From NCBI GenBank assembly GCA_040954595.2, contig CM082576.2, forward strand, positions 8,928,001 to 8,992,000: 64,000 nt of DNA. Direction: 5' to 3'. This document shows, in pieces, positions 39,601 through 51,299 of the stretch (the stretch's first letter is position 1; each line of letters begins with the position of its first letter). The DNA is from Balanoglossus misakiensis (Eukaryota; Hemichordata). Below the pieces are notes generated by a model, which was given only the letters and a program-made list of their open reading frames with translations, was not told the DNA's origin and made no database searches. Position numbers and translations under genes: made by a program.

Positions 39601-42600
39601 AACTCATCACTGCCTCTAAAACGCTAGTTCACCATGCCTGAATGCAAACTTCTGACTTCTGGTACTGCTTGGCATCACAGCTGCGCGAATGCACTGTTAG
39701 GATAAACATTTTCAACTTGCTGAAAGCATAAATATGACCTTCCTATTATCATTCCGATACTCTTGAAATGATCAGACTTCAAACTGCAAGTCAATTCATT
39801 TTTTTTTCTCACCAGGTTCCAGACTTCCTCTGATGTAGCCTACTGTTGTGTAGGTATAGTTCTTCTGATTCACATTGTGAACTTCTAATCGCACAGTCCT
39901 GAGAATTGAAAGAAAGTATATAAGTTCTCACATGATTTAAATGGCACCCGGAGGGCAATGTAAAAAAGAAAAACACACCGAGCAATGTGCATGGCACACG
40001 TTGCTAATCGCAGGTTTTATAAACTTTTGATCAAGATATATTTTGGCAAAAGAACCCTGCGCTGTCATCAGCGATGCTGGAATCAGCAGCCTGTACATTC
40101 CAATGGTTGTTGACAATTAACAACAACAACTGCTTGCATTGGTTTCAGGATTTAGACAAACATACCTGTTCTCCTTCATGTCTGGACCAATGTTGTACAT
40201 TACATTCATCTTACCCTGCCAGGTATCAGGGGCTCCAATACCTCCAATTTGTCTTTAAAAAAAAAGCAAAAATCAAAGAAGAATTTTATTGACAGATTTG
40301 TTAATACAACATCAAGATGAATACCAATACTGCAAAATAAATAGGTAGCATCTGGTTCAATGAAAGACTGAAGTTAGCAGCACTACCCTAAAGACGTGCA
40401 TTGTGGATGACGAAAATGAAAGCAGTGAAATCATGAATAACTTACTCGAGAAGATGGAGAGCATCATCATATCCTATTGGATGGACTGGTATCCTAGGCA
40501 ACTCCACATCCGCCTCATCTTCCCTGAATGCACTGTCTGTGGGTAGATGCAATGATGTTAAGTTTTAAAGAAATTTTAATAGATAGTCATTAGTGTAGAT
40601 CGACTGCCTGCAAATATTTGTATTTCAGTTACAGGCTTTGACTGGTCTCATGCTGTTTCTGTTTCTTGGTTAAGTTTAATTCATTCCCAGAATTCTGAGC
40701 ACAGGCTTACAATCAATGAGAAAACCTATGCAACTTACCAAGTGCCGGATATCCCGGAGTTAGTGGATCTCCCTTGCCAAGAAAGAGTGTTCCTCTTTGA
40801 ACACCAGTGCCAGGCAGCCACCACGCTTTGGGATAGACCTCAGTGACATCATCAGTCGCATAGTCTGCCGGATCAGAGTACATGATGAGACCGACAGCTC
40901 CGAACTGCTCTGCGTGCTTGGCCTTGATTGTTAGAATAAAAATACGACATTAAATGCTTTTGTTTGGGTATGATAAAGGACAGGAGCATTGGTCGTTATT
41001 GTGTATTTTTGGGGTTTGTCACGGTCAAAAGGTGTGAGCAGTTCTAATTGCAGTAATTCCTTGATTAAAAGACAATTAAAATCAACGTTTTTTTTCTATA
41101 ATCTCACCTTGTCTCCTCTGAATATCTTCCCGTATCTTGCTATGACAATCTTGCCAGTGACATTCACAGATAAATTTCTTTCCAGAAATAAAAAGTCTTC
41201 AATCCGTGCATAATTAACATATACAAGCTGGCCCTGTGAAATTGGGAAGGTGAACCAGGTGTAAGCATTTACAGGTGTGTAATGTTGATGTCACTATTGT
41301 ACGATCCGACCAAGCACCATGAGATGGAAAATCAAATGTCACGAAAGGCAAATCATGTCACGGAGGGGCAGAATGTACACCTCTTTTTCCCCCAGCAAAT
41401 ACATGAGAGAATTATTCAGGTTATGTTGTGCCTGATACATTTATCAAATAACTTTCAATTCGCATTTGAAAAAAAAAGTTCTCTGAAAGCGATCGATGGG
41501 ATGACAGGTGACAGTGACACATTAGAATTCAAACGTCTACAGTCGATCACAGACTGCAGCAGTATACCGGCGAGATAGTAGACAAAGGCCTGAAATGTGA
41601 AGCAACAGTAGAAGATTCTTGATGCATTCTGAGCAAACCCCACAGGAACTATTCACATCCTTTCGCTCAGTCGCATTCAAAACTCACCGAGACGTTACCC
41701 TTTGCTCCGTACGCATTGAAAGGTGGTACGATATCCGTTCTGTTTTCCTGAGGTGTCAGTGCTTTTTCATAGGCTGCTGATCTAGACTCCTCTTCCCCAT
41801 CAGAGTTGAATACATATACCTGCAGGAGGAGGGTACTATGTTGTTAACTGTGGCAGAAACTTAACTTTCCAGTTGGTTGATATATTAGTTCATGCATTTT
41901 CTATGCACAAATTTCGGTTCAGTTCATAGAGTGACCAACTATACAATGTTAAGATTAACAATCTCAGTTTTCTTTATTCATAAAGACAATTCAATTGTAT
42001 CAGAATCATGGGATGGACTAAATTTTAAATAGTAAATTGAGGGGGGGGGGGTGAAAGGGTTAATGACAAGTACTGAAAGTAGTCAGTCAAATGTGCACAA
42101 AAACAGGAGCTTGGTGTTTCAACCCTTGCATCCCCTCTCCCTCCACAGAGGTCCTACGTGACCATAGAAAACAATTGATTTGGACCAAACCATACATCTA
42201 AGCAAGTGACTGGTAAATTGTGGAGATAATTAGACATTACCGGTACGTACATAATTGGGCGTGTCCAGATCTGGATATGAAAGGAGAACTTCATACGGAA
42301 TTACTTCAACAAAATCCAGGCCGTATTTCTCAAACTCATCTCGAACATAGAATGCTGTTTCTTTGTCAGCTGGAGTTCCGGCCAGATGTGGTTTCTCAGT
42401 GAGATACCTAGAATTACCATAAACATTTTAACCATAAATTATACAGGGATATAATTTTAAGAAAAATACCATATAAAACCATAGGCATATTTATTGACAC
42501 AGCTGAGCTTGTTCTACTTTTGTAACCCAATAAACAGTTCTGTGCACTGACAAAACGTCTTTTGTTAATTTCTATAGAAATGCCCACGTCAAGAAACACG

Positions 42601-43962
42601 GGTCTTTAACTTTTGTGAGTTTGTTCAGGACCTGCAGGCTGCAGCATGCTTATGTGCCGTCTGAAATAGCGCCACCTAGCGTCATCATTCCTATGTCAAG
42701 AAGAAGACTTTCGTTTATCATTTGATATGGCTCTCTCCCTGAGCAACGGCTACAGATTATCTGATGGTGATACACCACAATACTTTCCCACTGAAAAATA
42801 ATGCTTACAGCGTGTAAATAAGTGATTATCGCCGGGGAAACAGTTTCTGCACAGAAATACGTTGTCACTTTTTGTGTGGAAACAGTAAATCATGTCAGAA
42901 ACTCTCATTGCTCTGTGGCAAGTAAAATATTGGTTGATTGATAAGACAGGTGTGGTGTGTGTACATTTGGCAGCAATTTCTGAAAACAAACACCCCTGTT
43001 GTTTGACATATCATAAAGAGGACAGGTCCTGGACCCTGCAAACCAAACTGGACCCTTTGTGATGATTTTACAACAAATTGATGCTTTGGCAGAGGTTTGA
43101 AAGAGAAGTCACTTTTATTCCATCTTATTCAACCTCTGACTTCTTTTCAATTGTGGCCAGTTCAACTGTTGGACATATCAAGAGGGTTGAAGGAATTTTC
43201 AACATATGGTCAAAACGGCATGTCCAAGTTTTCATATGACTTCAGGGGCGCATGGCACACATTTTTTTTCTTCACATGGCCACCCACAGAACTTGAAATG
43301 TGATTGGCTACATCTCAAATCTCCATGGCAACTATGGTCTATGTGCATTACTTTCATGACTTGTTAGTTTCAATTATGCTTTGCAAAGAGAAGCTTATCT
43401 GATCTGGTTAATAACTTGTACAAGAATGAAGAAATGTATCCATCCTCTGTTTATGTTTTTATGATTTCAAACAGTTTCCTCACCTCAGTTGTTCTTCTAT
43501 TTTGTTCTTGTTCAGAATTTTTAACAATTTTTCAGTTACCCATCCGTCTTCTCCCTTCAACGCGTCCAACCAAGCCTGGTAAGTTTCCGACGCCGGCGGT
43601 TCGGTACCGGGGCCCGGACCGGACGAAGGAGCCGCCAGGAAGCCTATCAGCAGTCCGACTGCCAGGGCAACCGCTGCCAGCACACCCGTAGCGATCCAGT
43701 AGTACCGCATCGGATACCGTCTGCTGCCAAAGCCCATCGTGAAACCGAATCGGTCGTTCTGCCTGTAGGGCGGCGCGTGTAGGATTTGCAACTCGCCACT
43801 GAAACTGCTGGGAGGCTTATCCTCAGCGTCGAAGTCGTAATCTTCCTCGGACAGCAGCGGGGATCGCTTGTCACCACCAGTCGCGGTTGGAGACTGCTGG
43901 CGATGCTGTGATGGTGTGTCTACGTCTGTAGACTGCGAGATCAAGTGATAATCTGATGACAT
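36637..43962 (-). CDS. NAALADase / glutamate carboxypeptidase II family peptidase A (M28B)
   Basis: Exons, 5' to 3' on -: 43962-43484, 42407-42251, 41819-41688, 41233-41108, 40922-40739, 40536-40446, 40252-40166, 39898-39813, 39564-39442, 39211-39129, 39027-38896, 38726-38647, 38459-38369, 38104-37852, 37549-37468, 37178-37086, 36841-36637. All joins are in frame (827 aa). It is a type II membrane zinc peptidase: cytoplasmic tail about 1-86, one membrane helix about 88-111, then ectodomain. The two-zinc site is complete: H456, D466, E504 (base), E505, D533, H628. The calcium-site glutamates are also present. Substrate-pocket NYAR arginine and YPLYH tyrosine are kept, but the GCPII lysine in SSHNKYAG is Ala (SSKNAYFG) and the first arginine of the RAR patch is Asp. 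It may therefore be a NAALADL1-like dipeptidase rather than a true NAAG/folate carboxypeptidase. An in-frame GTG lies upstream of the start, but the ATG at 43962 is the first real start. Confidence 0.94.
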
Positions 43963-45217
43963 TTTTACTTGCACTGTAGTACAAAGGTTCCTGAGTTGTT
44001 TAATTTATGACCGATGATAACGATAACTCGGATAAGACTCCCTTGATAACAGCCCATACATCATCTTTATACTCCATACCGCAGCAATCTTGTGCAATCA
44101 TACCATAGGTACACTAAAACTGTTTACAATTCAGTAGTAGATATACACGACATTATTATTTATTTACAACTTGGGTGAGCGAGATGACGTCCCGATCCGG
44201 TCACTACATGCAGCAGCACCGATAATAATAGCGATGACAGTAAAACAGTCTCTGAATGAAAATAAAAAAAAAACCTTTTGTAATATGATCCTCGACACGT
44301 ACAAACGCAAAAAGATCATGCGAACAGAAGAACACAGATCAACATGATCAAAGTTTTGTGACTAGTACACACGGAAGTACACAATCTCCTCATCGCATCG
44401 GTACCGTATACAAACGCTACGAGAGCAAAATAGTATATTTACTGGTATTTCTGGAGACGTGCTTTTTCCAGGAGATAGATATGGAGTCGTATGGTTCCTT
44501 CCTTGATACAAAGTCTAAGATCCCGTGGCTTTCGGTTGGTGCAGTCACCCAGCGTTCGGCATCGATGGTACGGGGCCGGGTCAGGTTAAGAAGGTACGTT
44601 AAGGTCAAGGTCGTTAAGGTCAAGGAAAGCTCTGAGAAATAGCGCCCCTATGGGCAACCTACCAATACTTTTGTTTTTATTTTTCCAAGCATTAATGTTA
44701 CATGATTTTTGGCATGGCTGATATACAAAGCAAGGTTTATTTAGTTTGGAAAGACTCATCACATTGAAACAGGTCACAAGGAAATCAACCTCATATAACA
44801 GAACAGCACAGGTTTCATTAACATGTAATTTTTTATTTTAATTTCTTTGCCACACTCACACTGAGTATAATACACCTACTCCAATGTGGTTTTTTTCTAA
44901 AAAAAAAAAAATTCTACAAAAAGAAAAAATATCGGTATATGACTAAAACCACATTTGTTTTTGTAAGAGACCGCAATCAATTCATGCATCACACAGCAAC
45001 CTCAATTGACTTTTTCTAATAAAAAAATTTCACTCCCATAAACCATCAATTGGCCACTTTCATGATGTTTGAATCCATTAACCTCACATTTCGGATATCC
45101 TCATCAGCCTGTTGTCTTTCAATACTGAACGTTTCTTGTTGGCTCTCATGGCCGAGAGAGAATGTCTTAAATTTTGTTCCAAGATAGTTGAAACTAGAAA
45201 ACAAGTAATGTTGTGCA
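43963..45217. other. Spacer between NAALADase A start and CBM9-like gene end
   Basis: It holds the promoter and 5' UTR of NAALADase A and the 3' UTR of the CBM9-like gene, both on -. I see no gene. A local repeat of nuclear-receptor-like hexamers lies at 44602-44622 (AGGTCA, AGGTCG, AGGTCA in one orientation), about 640 bases upstream of the NAALADase A start codon. Confidence 0.6.
44736..44741 (-). terminator. Candidate polyadenylation signal (CBM9-like gene)
   Basis: AATAAA on the - strand, about 480 bases after the TGA of the CBM9-like gene. A second one sits closer, at 44832-44837. Which is used cannot be told. Confidence 0.3.
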
Positions 45218-48200
45218 TCATGTGAACCAAATAAGCCTGTCGTCTCGTACGTGTCCCACCGACAGGTTTCTCTGCAATGGGAAGACGGTCGCATTGAAAT
45301 TGTAATTCTTGATGACAGTCACTTGGGGTGGCTTGGTGCACTGGCCTTTCGCCACCCAGTCTGGTAACTCCAGCTGATTCAACTCTGCCGTGAAGTAGCC
45401 CTGGATGGCAAAGAATTTCTGGGAAGATGAAAGTGAAAAAAAAAATTAATATGGTTATCAGACATTTCTGCATTCTCCGAAGTTTATTTCACAGATCCCG
45501 TAGAACGGAAAGATTGTGACTTCCTTACAATGTGAAGGAGAAAGGTTGAAATTATTAAGGGGGATTAGAAATGACTTTGTCTTGTGACTCAAGCTTTTTC
45601 AAGTGCGTGGGAAAATTACTAGAACTGTGCACTGATGCCCAGCTGGGATAGTTTCAAGACCAAGGATGGGATTTCAGTACTCAGTGTGAATACCTGAGAA
45701 AATACATATTTCGGTGCTGGAACCGTTGTCTCCAATTTCAAAACTATGTTTGTGACGCTCAGACAGTGATTTAAAATTTGCACAGCCAGAAATCACTGGG
45801 GAGGAGGGATATTCACTACTGGAAAGCTCAGGGGGAAAAAACGGAAATGATAATTCACCTTTTCAGCGTTATATACTTCGACGAGAGCTGAATAAACCGG
45901 CCAGTTTGGATCTCTGACAAACTTGGTACTGTTCACTTTATCCGTGCTGAACTGCAAGATGCCCCACCTGAAATCAATCAATCAACCAAACAATCCAGTA
46001 AGTTACATGGTTATGTCAGAATAAATATAATCCTGGGACAAACAAGAGACTTGATCAGGAAAATCAAGATAGACATATACAGTAGATTAAAATGAAGAAT
46101 AGAACAGTACAGAAAAGAACAGAATAGAATGTTAGTTTCTTCATCTCATTCCCCAAACTCCAAAGAAATTATGCAAGGTTGCCATGGGCACCCTGTGATG
46201 CTCACCTTTCAGGCAAATGCATGTTAATTGCATGTTGAGGAGACCACACCCAGTTGTCCTCGGGTAACCCAGGAACCTGGAAGACACGAACAAAGATCCG
46301 CTGATGAGAATATTTCAGCCTGAAACTGCTATGGTGTCTTCTGACATTATACAGGCTACTCATGTTCAAACTAAACTTATATGGGTACAATCTCACTGCA
46401 GAACCTTAGGCAAATCTGTATTCTTGTATTAGAAGAAAAAGGTGACTGACTTACCTTCTCATAGTGACCATCAACATTGCGTACATGCCACTCGACCCTG
46501 TGAAAGAGTACAAAAATATTAAAATGCAGATGCTGACAGTTGAAATGTAGCAACAATTTCCTATGCATGTAGAAATGCAAGATGGACAGAAAGATTCAGT
46601 ACCTTAGGTGAGTGTGTGCATATACTGTTTGACAGTGGTGTGTACTGAGTTAAACCGACCTGCTAAAATTGATCCTCCACTGATCTCCCTTCTTGGGTGG
46701 TGCTGTTGCTTTTCTGGTGTCTCTGATGAGGTCCTTGAATGGCATTGCTATTTCCACTGTCCAGTATTTATCTTCAAGGGAAACAATTAACAGAGACATG
46801 AAGTTACATGTATTTGATAACAATGATCCTCCATATTACATTAGAAAAATAAGGAAAAGAAAAAAATAAAAAGCCATAAGAAATAAAGTCCTCTTCAAAA
46901 ATGGAGGAGAATGATGTCAACGTTTCTGATGGTGGAGGTGTACAACTTATCTTCAGTCATTTTAAATATTTATAAAATGTACTACTGTATGTTAAAAGTT
47001 TTCATAATTGCCATATGCACCTCAAATGCACTATTTCAGTATCTTCTGTCTTTAAGAAAGCATGCAAAATATCCTAGTCATCTTCTCTCATTTAGAGATT
47101 CAGGGGATGAGGAAGTCTTCAGGATGGCATTTTCAAGTGGATGAATAGAATTGACACTGTTGACACCACAGAAGATACACTTACTTGGAACTGATGGATC
47201 ATTCACTGGCCCTTGCACATAAGTAGCAGTCTTCATTGTTGGCATTTCAAAACTACTGTTTGCTGAACCGCCATTCAGGTAGGGCTGTTGTAAGGGGAGA
47301 AAAGATATGGCATTAATAAGACAAGATCTTTCTTTGATAATATACTAAACAAGAAAGATGGTTTAAACCAATGAGGTATAGGAACTCGCAATAAAATTGT
47401 TACTTTCCAGTAAAATTTTACTGAATCAACTATTATTAACTCTTTGAACCAAATTTGCAAATCGTTGAATGTTGCAAACCTTTGTAAGCTCTAAATCCCA
47501 TGTTGTGTTGATGGCATTAATTTCAAACTCTTTGTACCTGCAGGAAGGAGAGATATCAAAATAATGTGTATGAATGTTTGCTCGTTAGGAATAAAAATTA
47601 CAAACATGGTACATATGTGAATTCAGATTTATGCTAGAAAACTAAACATGTACATGACCTACTGTGGTGTTACTTTAATATGTAAAACTGATGTTCTCAC
47701 AAATAAATTTATTATCCCAAGGTCTGACTCTGACAAAGTGGGCGTGGCTGTCTCTCTGAAACAGCAATACAGTATGTAATGTGCAGCAAGACTTTTTCTT
47801 GATGAGCCACTGTCATTTCTGTGGAGATGGGGAAAAAAACTTACCAGTGGGTGCTACCATCTGGATCAGTAAAGACCTGAAATGATTAAAAAATAAGAAA
47901 CACTTTTAAAGCAAGGTTGTTGAAATCAACTTTTGAGGAAAATGAGAAGGAAATTCCAATCTTTAACTTTTTTATTTCTGTATATCCTTTAACTCAACAT
48001 ATTTAACTGATTCAGCTGCACGCTTACCTCAAAATCATTATCCAGAAAAACTGCAAGATAAGAATGGAAGTCACTGTCAGCTAAATGATACAAATTTGAA
48101 TTTTCAAAATGAAGCCATGCATGCAAATGTGGGAAGATATCTTACTTGTTTTTTTAAAGGAAAAAGTGTTGCAAGTTGTGCATTTCTGTATAAACCTACC

Positions 48201-48690
48201 GACAGAATCATGTTTAGTTTGGTTGGCAAAGACATCAGTCTCTTGTAAGTAGCCTCCGATGTATAAATATGTGTCGTCCCATCTCATTTTAGCCCATGTC
48301 TGAAGTCTAGGCTTTGGAAAGTCAGGGCCCTGGATATCTGTATATTCATACAGTTTAAAAGAACAAAATTAAATTGTAATCAAAATATGTTTGATGTTTG
48401 AGAGATCACAGTCCCTGTAAACGAGGGACTGCGGAGAGATATACAAGAAAGCAAACCAGTCTTTACTAACCTATGAATCTATCTGTACTTGCAACTTCTT
48501 GCCAGGCATTGTCGTCAAGTTTTCCGTCTACAAGGATCGCTTTACCTTGTTCTAGATGATAGGCAACGTAGGTTTTAGGCAAGGGAAGGTCATCACATTT
48601 CATTTGTACAAGTGCCTCTTGTGAACATGTACTTTCTCGTACAATTAAAAGACACATGGAAAAGAAGCCCAGGCAAATTCTAAATGCCAT
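45218..48690 (-). CDS. Secreted carbohydrate-binding family 9-like protein
   Basis: Exons on -: 48690-48471, 48337-48200, 48050-48028, 47876-47845, 47537-47480, 47284-47185, 46771-46660, 46497-46455, 46276-46206, 45967-45859, 45418-45218. All joins are in frame (368 aa). A signal peptide covers about 1-23 (hydrophobic, ending STCS). The CBM9 hallmark follows: VDGKLDDNAW (54-63), then WDDTYLYIGGYL, DNDFEVFTDPDG, FEINAINTTWDL, GDQWRINFSRVEW, EDNWVWSPQHAINMHLPERWG. These motifs match a large bacterial family annotated only as carbohydrate-binding family 9-like (Pfam CBM9 type). No catalytic domain or membrane anchor is present, so it is probably an extracellular binding protein of unknown ligand. 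Exons 3 and 4 are only 23 and 32 nt. One donor is gtcggt (46659). The last exon is taken to end at the TGA following DDRLIWFT; another spliced C-terminus is possible. It is divergent from the CCDC167-like gene. Confidence 0.88.
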
Positions 48691-48993
48691 CGTATTCCGA
48701 TCGCGTTAACGTCTATAGTCGGTGTTGGTTTTCGTAAATAGTAAATGTGAGACACAAATTCAGCTGTAGCAGAAGACAAAATTATTGTGACCTCAGCCGA
48801 ACCCGGAAGTAAAGGCTTTGAGTATGCGCGATGACTTCTGACCTTATATACGTGTCATCACTGAGAAAACAGCTGGTAAGCATGCACAGACCGGGCTGAT
48901 GTAAACTTTTGAACGTGGTGTTTTCTTGTGGGGTTTCGCCAAGTTAACTAGTTATGGTCAGCGGTGAAGTGGAAAGACTCATATAGACAAAGG
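48691..48993. promoter_or_regulatory. Divergent promoter (CBM9-like / CCDC167-like)
   Basis: Only 303 bases separate the two start codons, which point away from each other. A perfect ETS/GABPA-type motif CCGGAAGT lies at 48803-48810 and a GC-rich TATGCGCGATG (partial NRF1-like) near 48823. No TATA box is evident at a sensible distance. ETS sites and short spacing are typical of bidirectional housekeeping promoters. Confidence 0.65.
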
Positions 48994-50020
48994 ATGGCGT
49001 CAATAGTATCTCAGGTAAAGTAGAATACATGTAAATGTTCAATTTATTTTCTTGGCCAATCGGGCGCACGGTTCGTTATATGCATTTTGGCTGCAGACAA
49101 GTTCGACATTGGAGAGCAAAGTTGTTTGTGTTTATTCAAAGAACGTGTATCTTTTTCAGATTGAGACTTTGGAAGATAATGTGAGGAGATTTCGCGACAG
49201 GTTAGATGGAGTGGAAAAGTTACTAAGGTCAAGGCAGACACCAGACAAACAAAGGTAAGTGAATCAGTGGTAAAAGCCTATACCTATCCAGTAAACCATA
49301 CAAGTCTACAAGCAGCACCCATCCCACACATTGAATAACACGTCCACCTAAATTACACATCAGATAACCTTAAAGTGATAGTTACAAGTTCAAAAGTCTG
49401 TCATGAGTGCAAATCAATTTTGTTTCATAAAGTCAGTCTTGGTTGGTTATTGAAACTTTAACAGGGGGGTCAATGATCAAAGTCTACTTGAGGAGGACTC
49501 CAGCATTCAGACAGCATGTCCTTCTGTACATTTACCTACCACTGCCAGGATACACTCCACTCAAGTAATATGATGTTCCAACGTACGTCATTAACAGAAA
49601 GCAAGGAAGTGAATGAAGGGTACATTATTAAACTCCAACACCAAAATTCATACTTGATGTTTCAAATTTTCCACATGGCATTTTTATCCCAACAGAGATG
49701 TCTTACGTGAAGAAGAAGAAGATTTAATCAAATCAATCACAGAACATGGTGAGCTTAGCCTTAAAACTGATGGACTTTTTTTTACAATTATATTGAGTGC
49801 TGAAAACTCTGTGCAATTGTTTCCTTACTTTCAATATCATTTTTATTAGCTGCACTTTTTCCAATAAGGATTTTATGTATTATTGACAGCTTATGGCAAT
49901 TATTTTCTGTCAACAGAAAAGGATCTGAAATCTCTGCGAGCAGAAAACAGAAGAAGCATGATGATATCTGTAATCATACTGGCATTTATAGCTGTGATTT
50001 ACTACCTATTGACTCAGTAG
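48994..50020 (+). CDS. CCDC167: CCDC167-like small tail-anchored coiled-coil protein
   Basis: Exons are 48994-49014, 49160-49254, 49696-49748 and 49917-50020 (90 aa, in frame). Human CCDC167 is about 97 aa and has the same plan. The protein starts MASIVSQIETLEDNV, continues as a charged helix likely to form a coiled coil (about 7-70), and ends in one hydrophobic segment (about 72-87, ISVIILAFIAVIYYLL) followed by TQ. This is the layout of a tail-anchored membrane protein facing the cytosol. The family is known from vertebrates, and its molecular role is poorly defined. It starts head to head with the CBM9-like gene and is followed by NAALADase B on the same strand. The AATAAA at 50676 would give a 3' UTR of about 0.66 kb. 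Confidence 0.85.
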
Positions 50021-51299
50021 AGAAGATCTCAATGTTGAACGAATTGAGGAAACGAAAACATGGATTTGATTCCATCAGTGTGTTTTCACAGATGGTATTG
50101 ACTGTCCACATATCAAAAAGAGGGTTCGTAATTGTTTTCCAGTGATTCCAAACCCTTTTCAGTAATTCCAAAGTCCCCCTTCTAATCATAAGGGGAGGAG
50201 GTATAGTTAAAACCCAGACACACAGGTACATTGAACTTCAAACACGACCAGAAGCAAGGACAATTGAAGATATACAGATGACGTGCAATATTTTGACAAT
50301 TTGGAATCGTTAAAAGACAAACATATGGCAAAATAGGTGGTTAGTTTTCCTATCGGTGCGTGTTTGGAGTGTCTGTGGTGTTGTATCAACTTTGGTCGAG
50401 ACTGACCTGATGCATGCCTCGATCATTGCTCAGTATTCAAGACTATGACAGACTGGTGCAGTCACTTCATGTAGTCTGTTAAAACTCACAAAAGTCAACC
50501 TTCTGATAAGTCCTCAGAAATCGTGACCACTGACCAGTCTCGGTTGATGTACAGTTGGTAAGATGCGATTTTGAATGTACAAGTCTTCTCAAGATTTTTC
50601 TTATGTAAGAACACTGTGTGACCAACTACAGCAAGAACGCTGGTCATGGATGGAAAAAATCCATATATATAATTCAATAAAAAAACACTTTATACTTGTA
50701 AAACAATGCATTTGTATTATATGCCAGCCCAAAGTCCGTTTTTATTACACTTTTTGTGTACTTGGGGAGCTAGGTACATATGGTGCACACACAATTGTCA
50801 AAAGGATGATAACGTTGTTTACTGTCCTGACGGCACTTGTGTTGGAAGGAGTCAACAACTCATGATTGTTTATGCAAGTTGTGACAGAAAGTGCTTCTTA
50901 GACCTAAATGCTGACCCAGATCTAAAAATACAACCCTTCCTGTCCTCTAATATAAATATTTGGGCAGATGATTGATTCCAACAAGGACGAAAACTTGGAT
51001 GATTGGCGTAAAAAAAACAATAGTGGGAGGTCTACTATACACGTCACAGTCCAACCACTAATCCTGGCGTTGACATTATCTGGCTTCATCTGAAGAGAGT
51101 AAGCCCACAAATAACCCTTTACTTTCGCGATGCGGTTTTATGTTTGGCTAACCATATTTCACTGACTCATTAATTGCTCATAGCAGTCACGTGGTTGTGA
51201 CATTTGGGGGCTCCTCCTACTTCATACAGTTGCTCGAACTTTTCCTCAGACGGCGTATAGTAGCTTCATCAGTGTATTTGCGATTTCTCCGTTTGCGGT
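50021..51299 (+). other. 3' UTR of CCDC167-like gene and promoter of NAALADase B
   Basis: No credible coding frame is present. The left half holds the likely CCDC167-like 3' UTR up to the AATAAA at 50676. The last 150 bases before 51300 are the probable promoter and 5' UTR of NAALADase B. No TATA box is clearly placed. Confidence 0.55.
50676..50681 (+). terminator. Candidate polyadenylation signal (CCDC167-like)
   Basis: AATAAA in an A-rich context, 656 bases after the stop codon. It is the only canonical hexamer I found between the two genes. Confidence 0.5.

Noticed and set aside
43963-43974. Upstream in-frame GTG as start of NAALADase A
   Set aside because: Nuclear genes start at ATG; the ATG at 43962 has a good A-rich context and begins the protein four codons later.
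45046-45200. Extra 3' exon for the CBM9-like gene (after the acceptor ending near 45195)
   Set aside because: A splice from a weak gtcggt donor could reach it, but the frame running to the TGA at 45218 already ends in DDRLIWFT, which fits a terminal strand. Kept only as an alternative.
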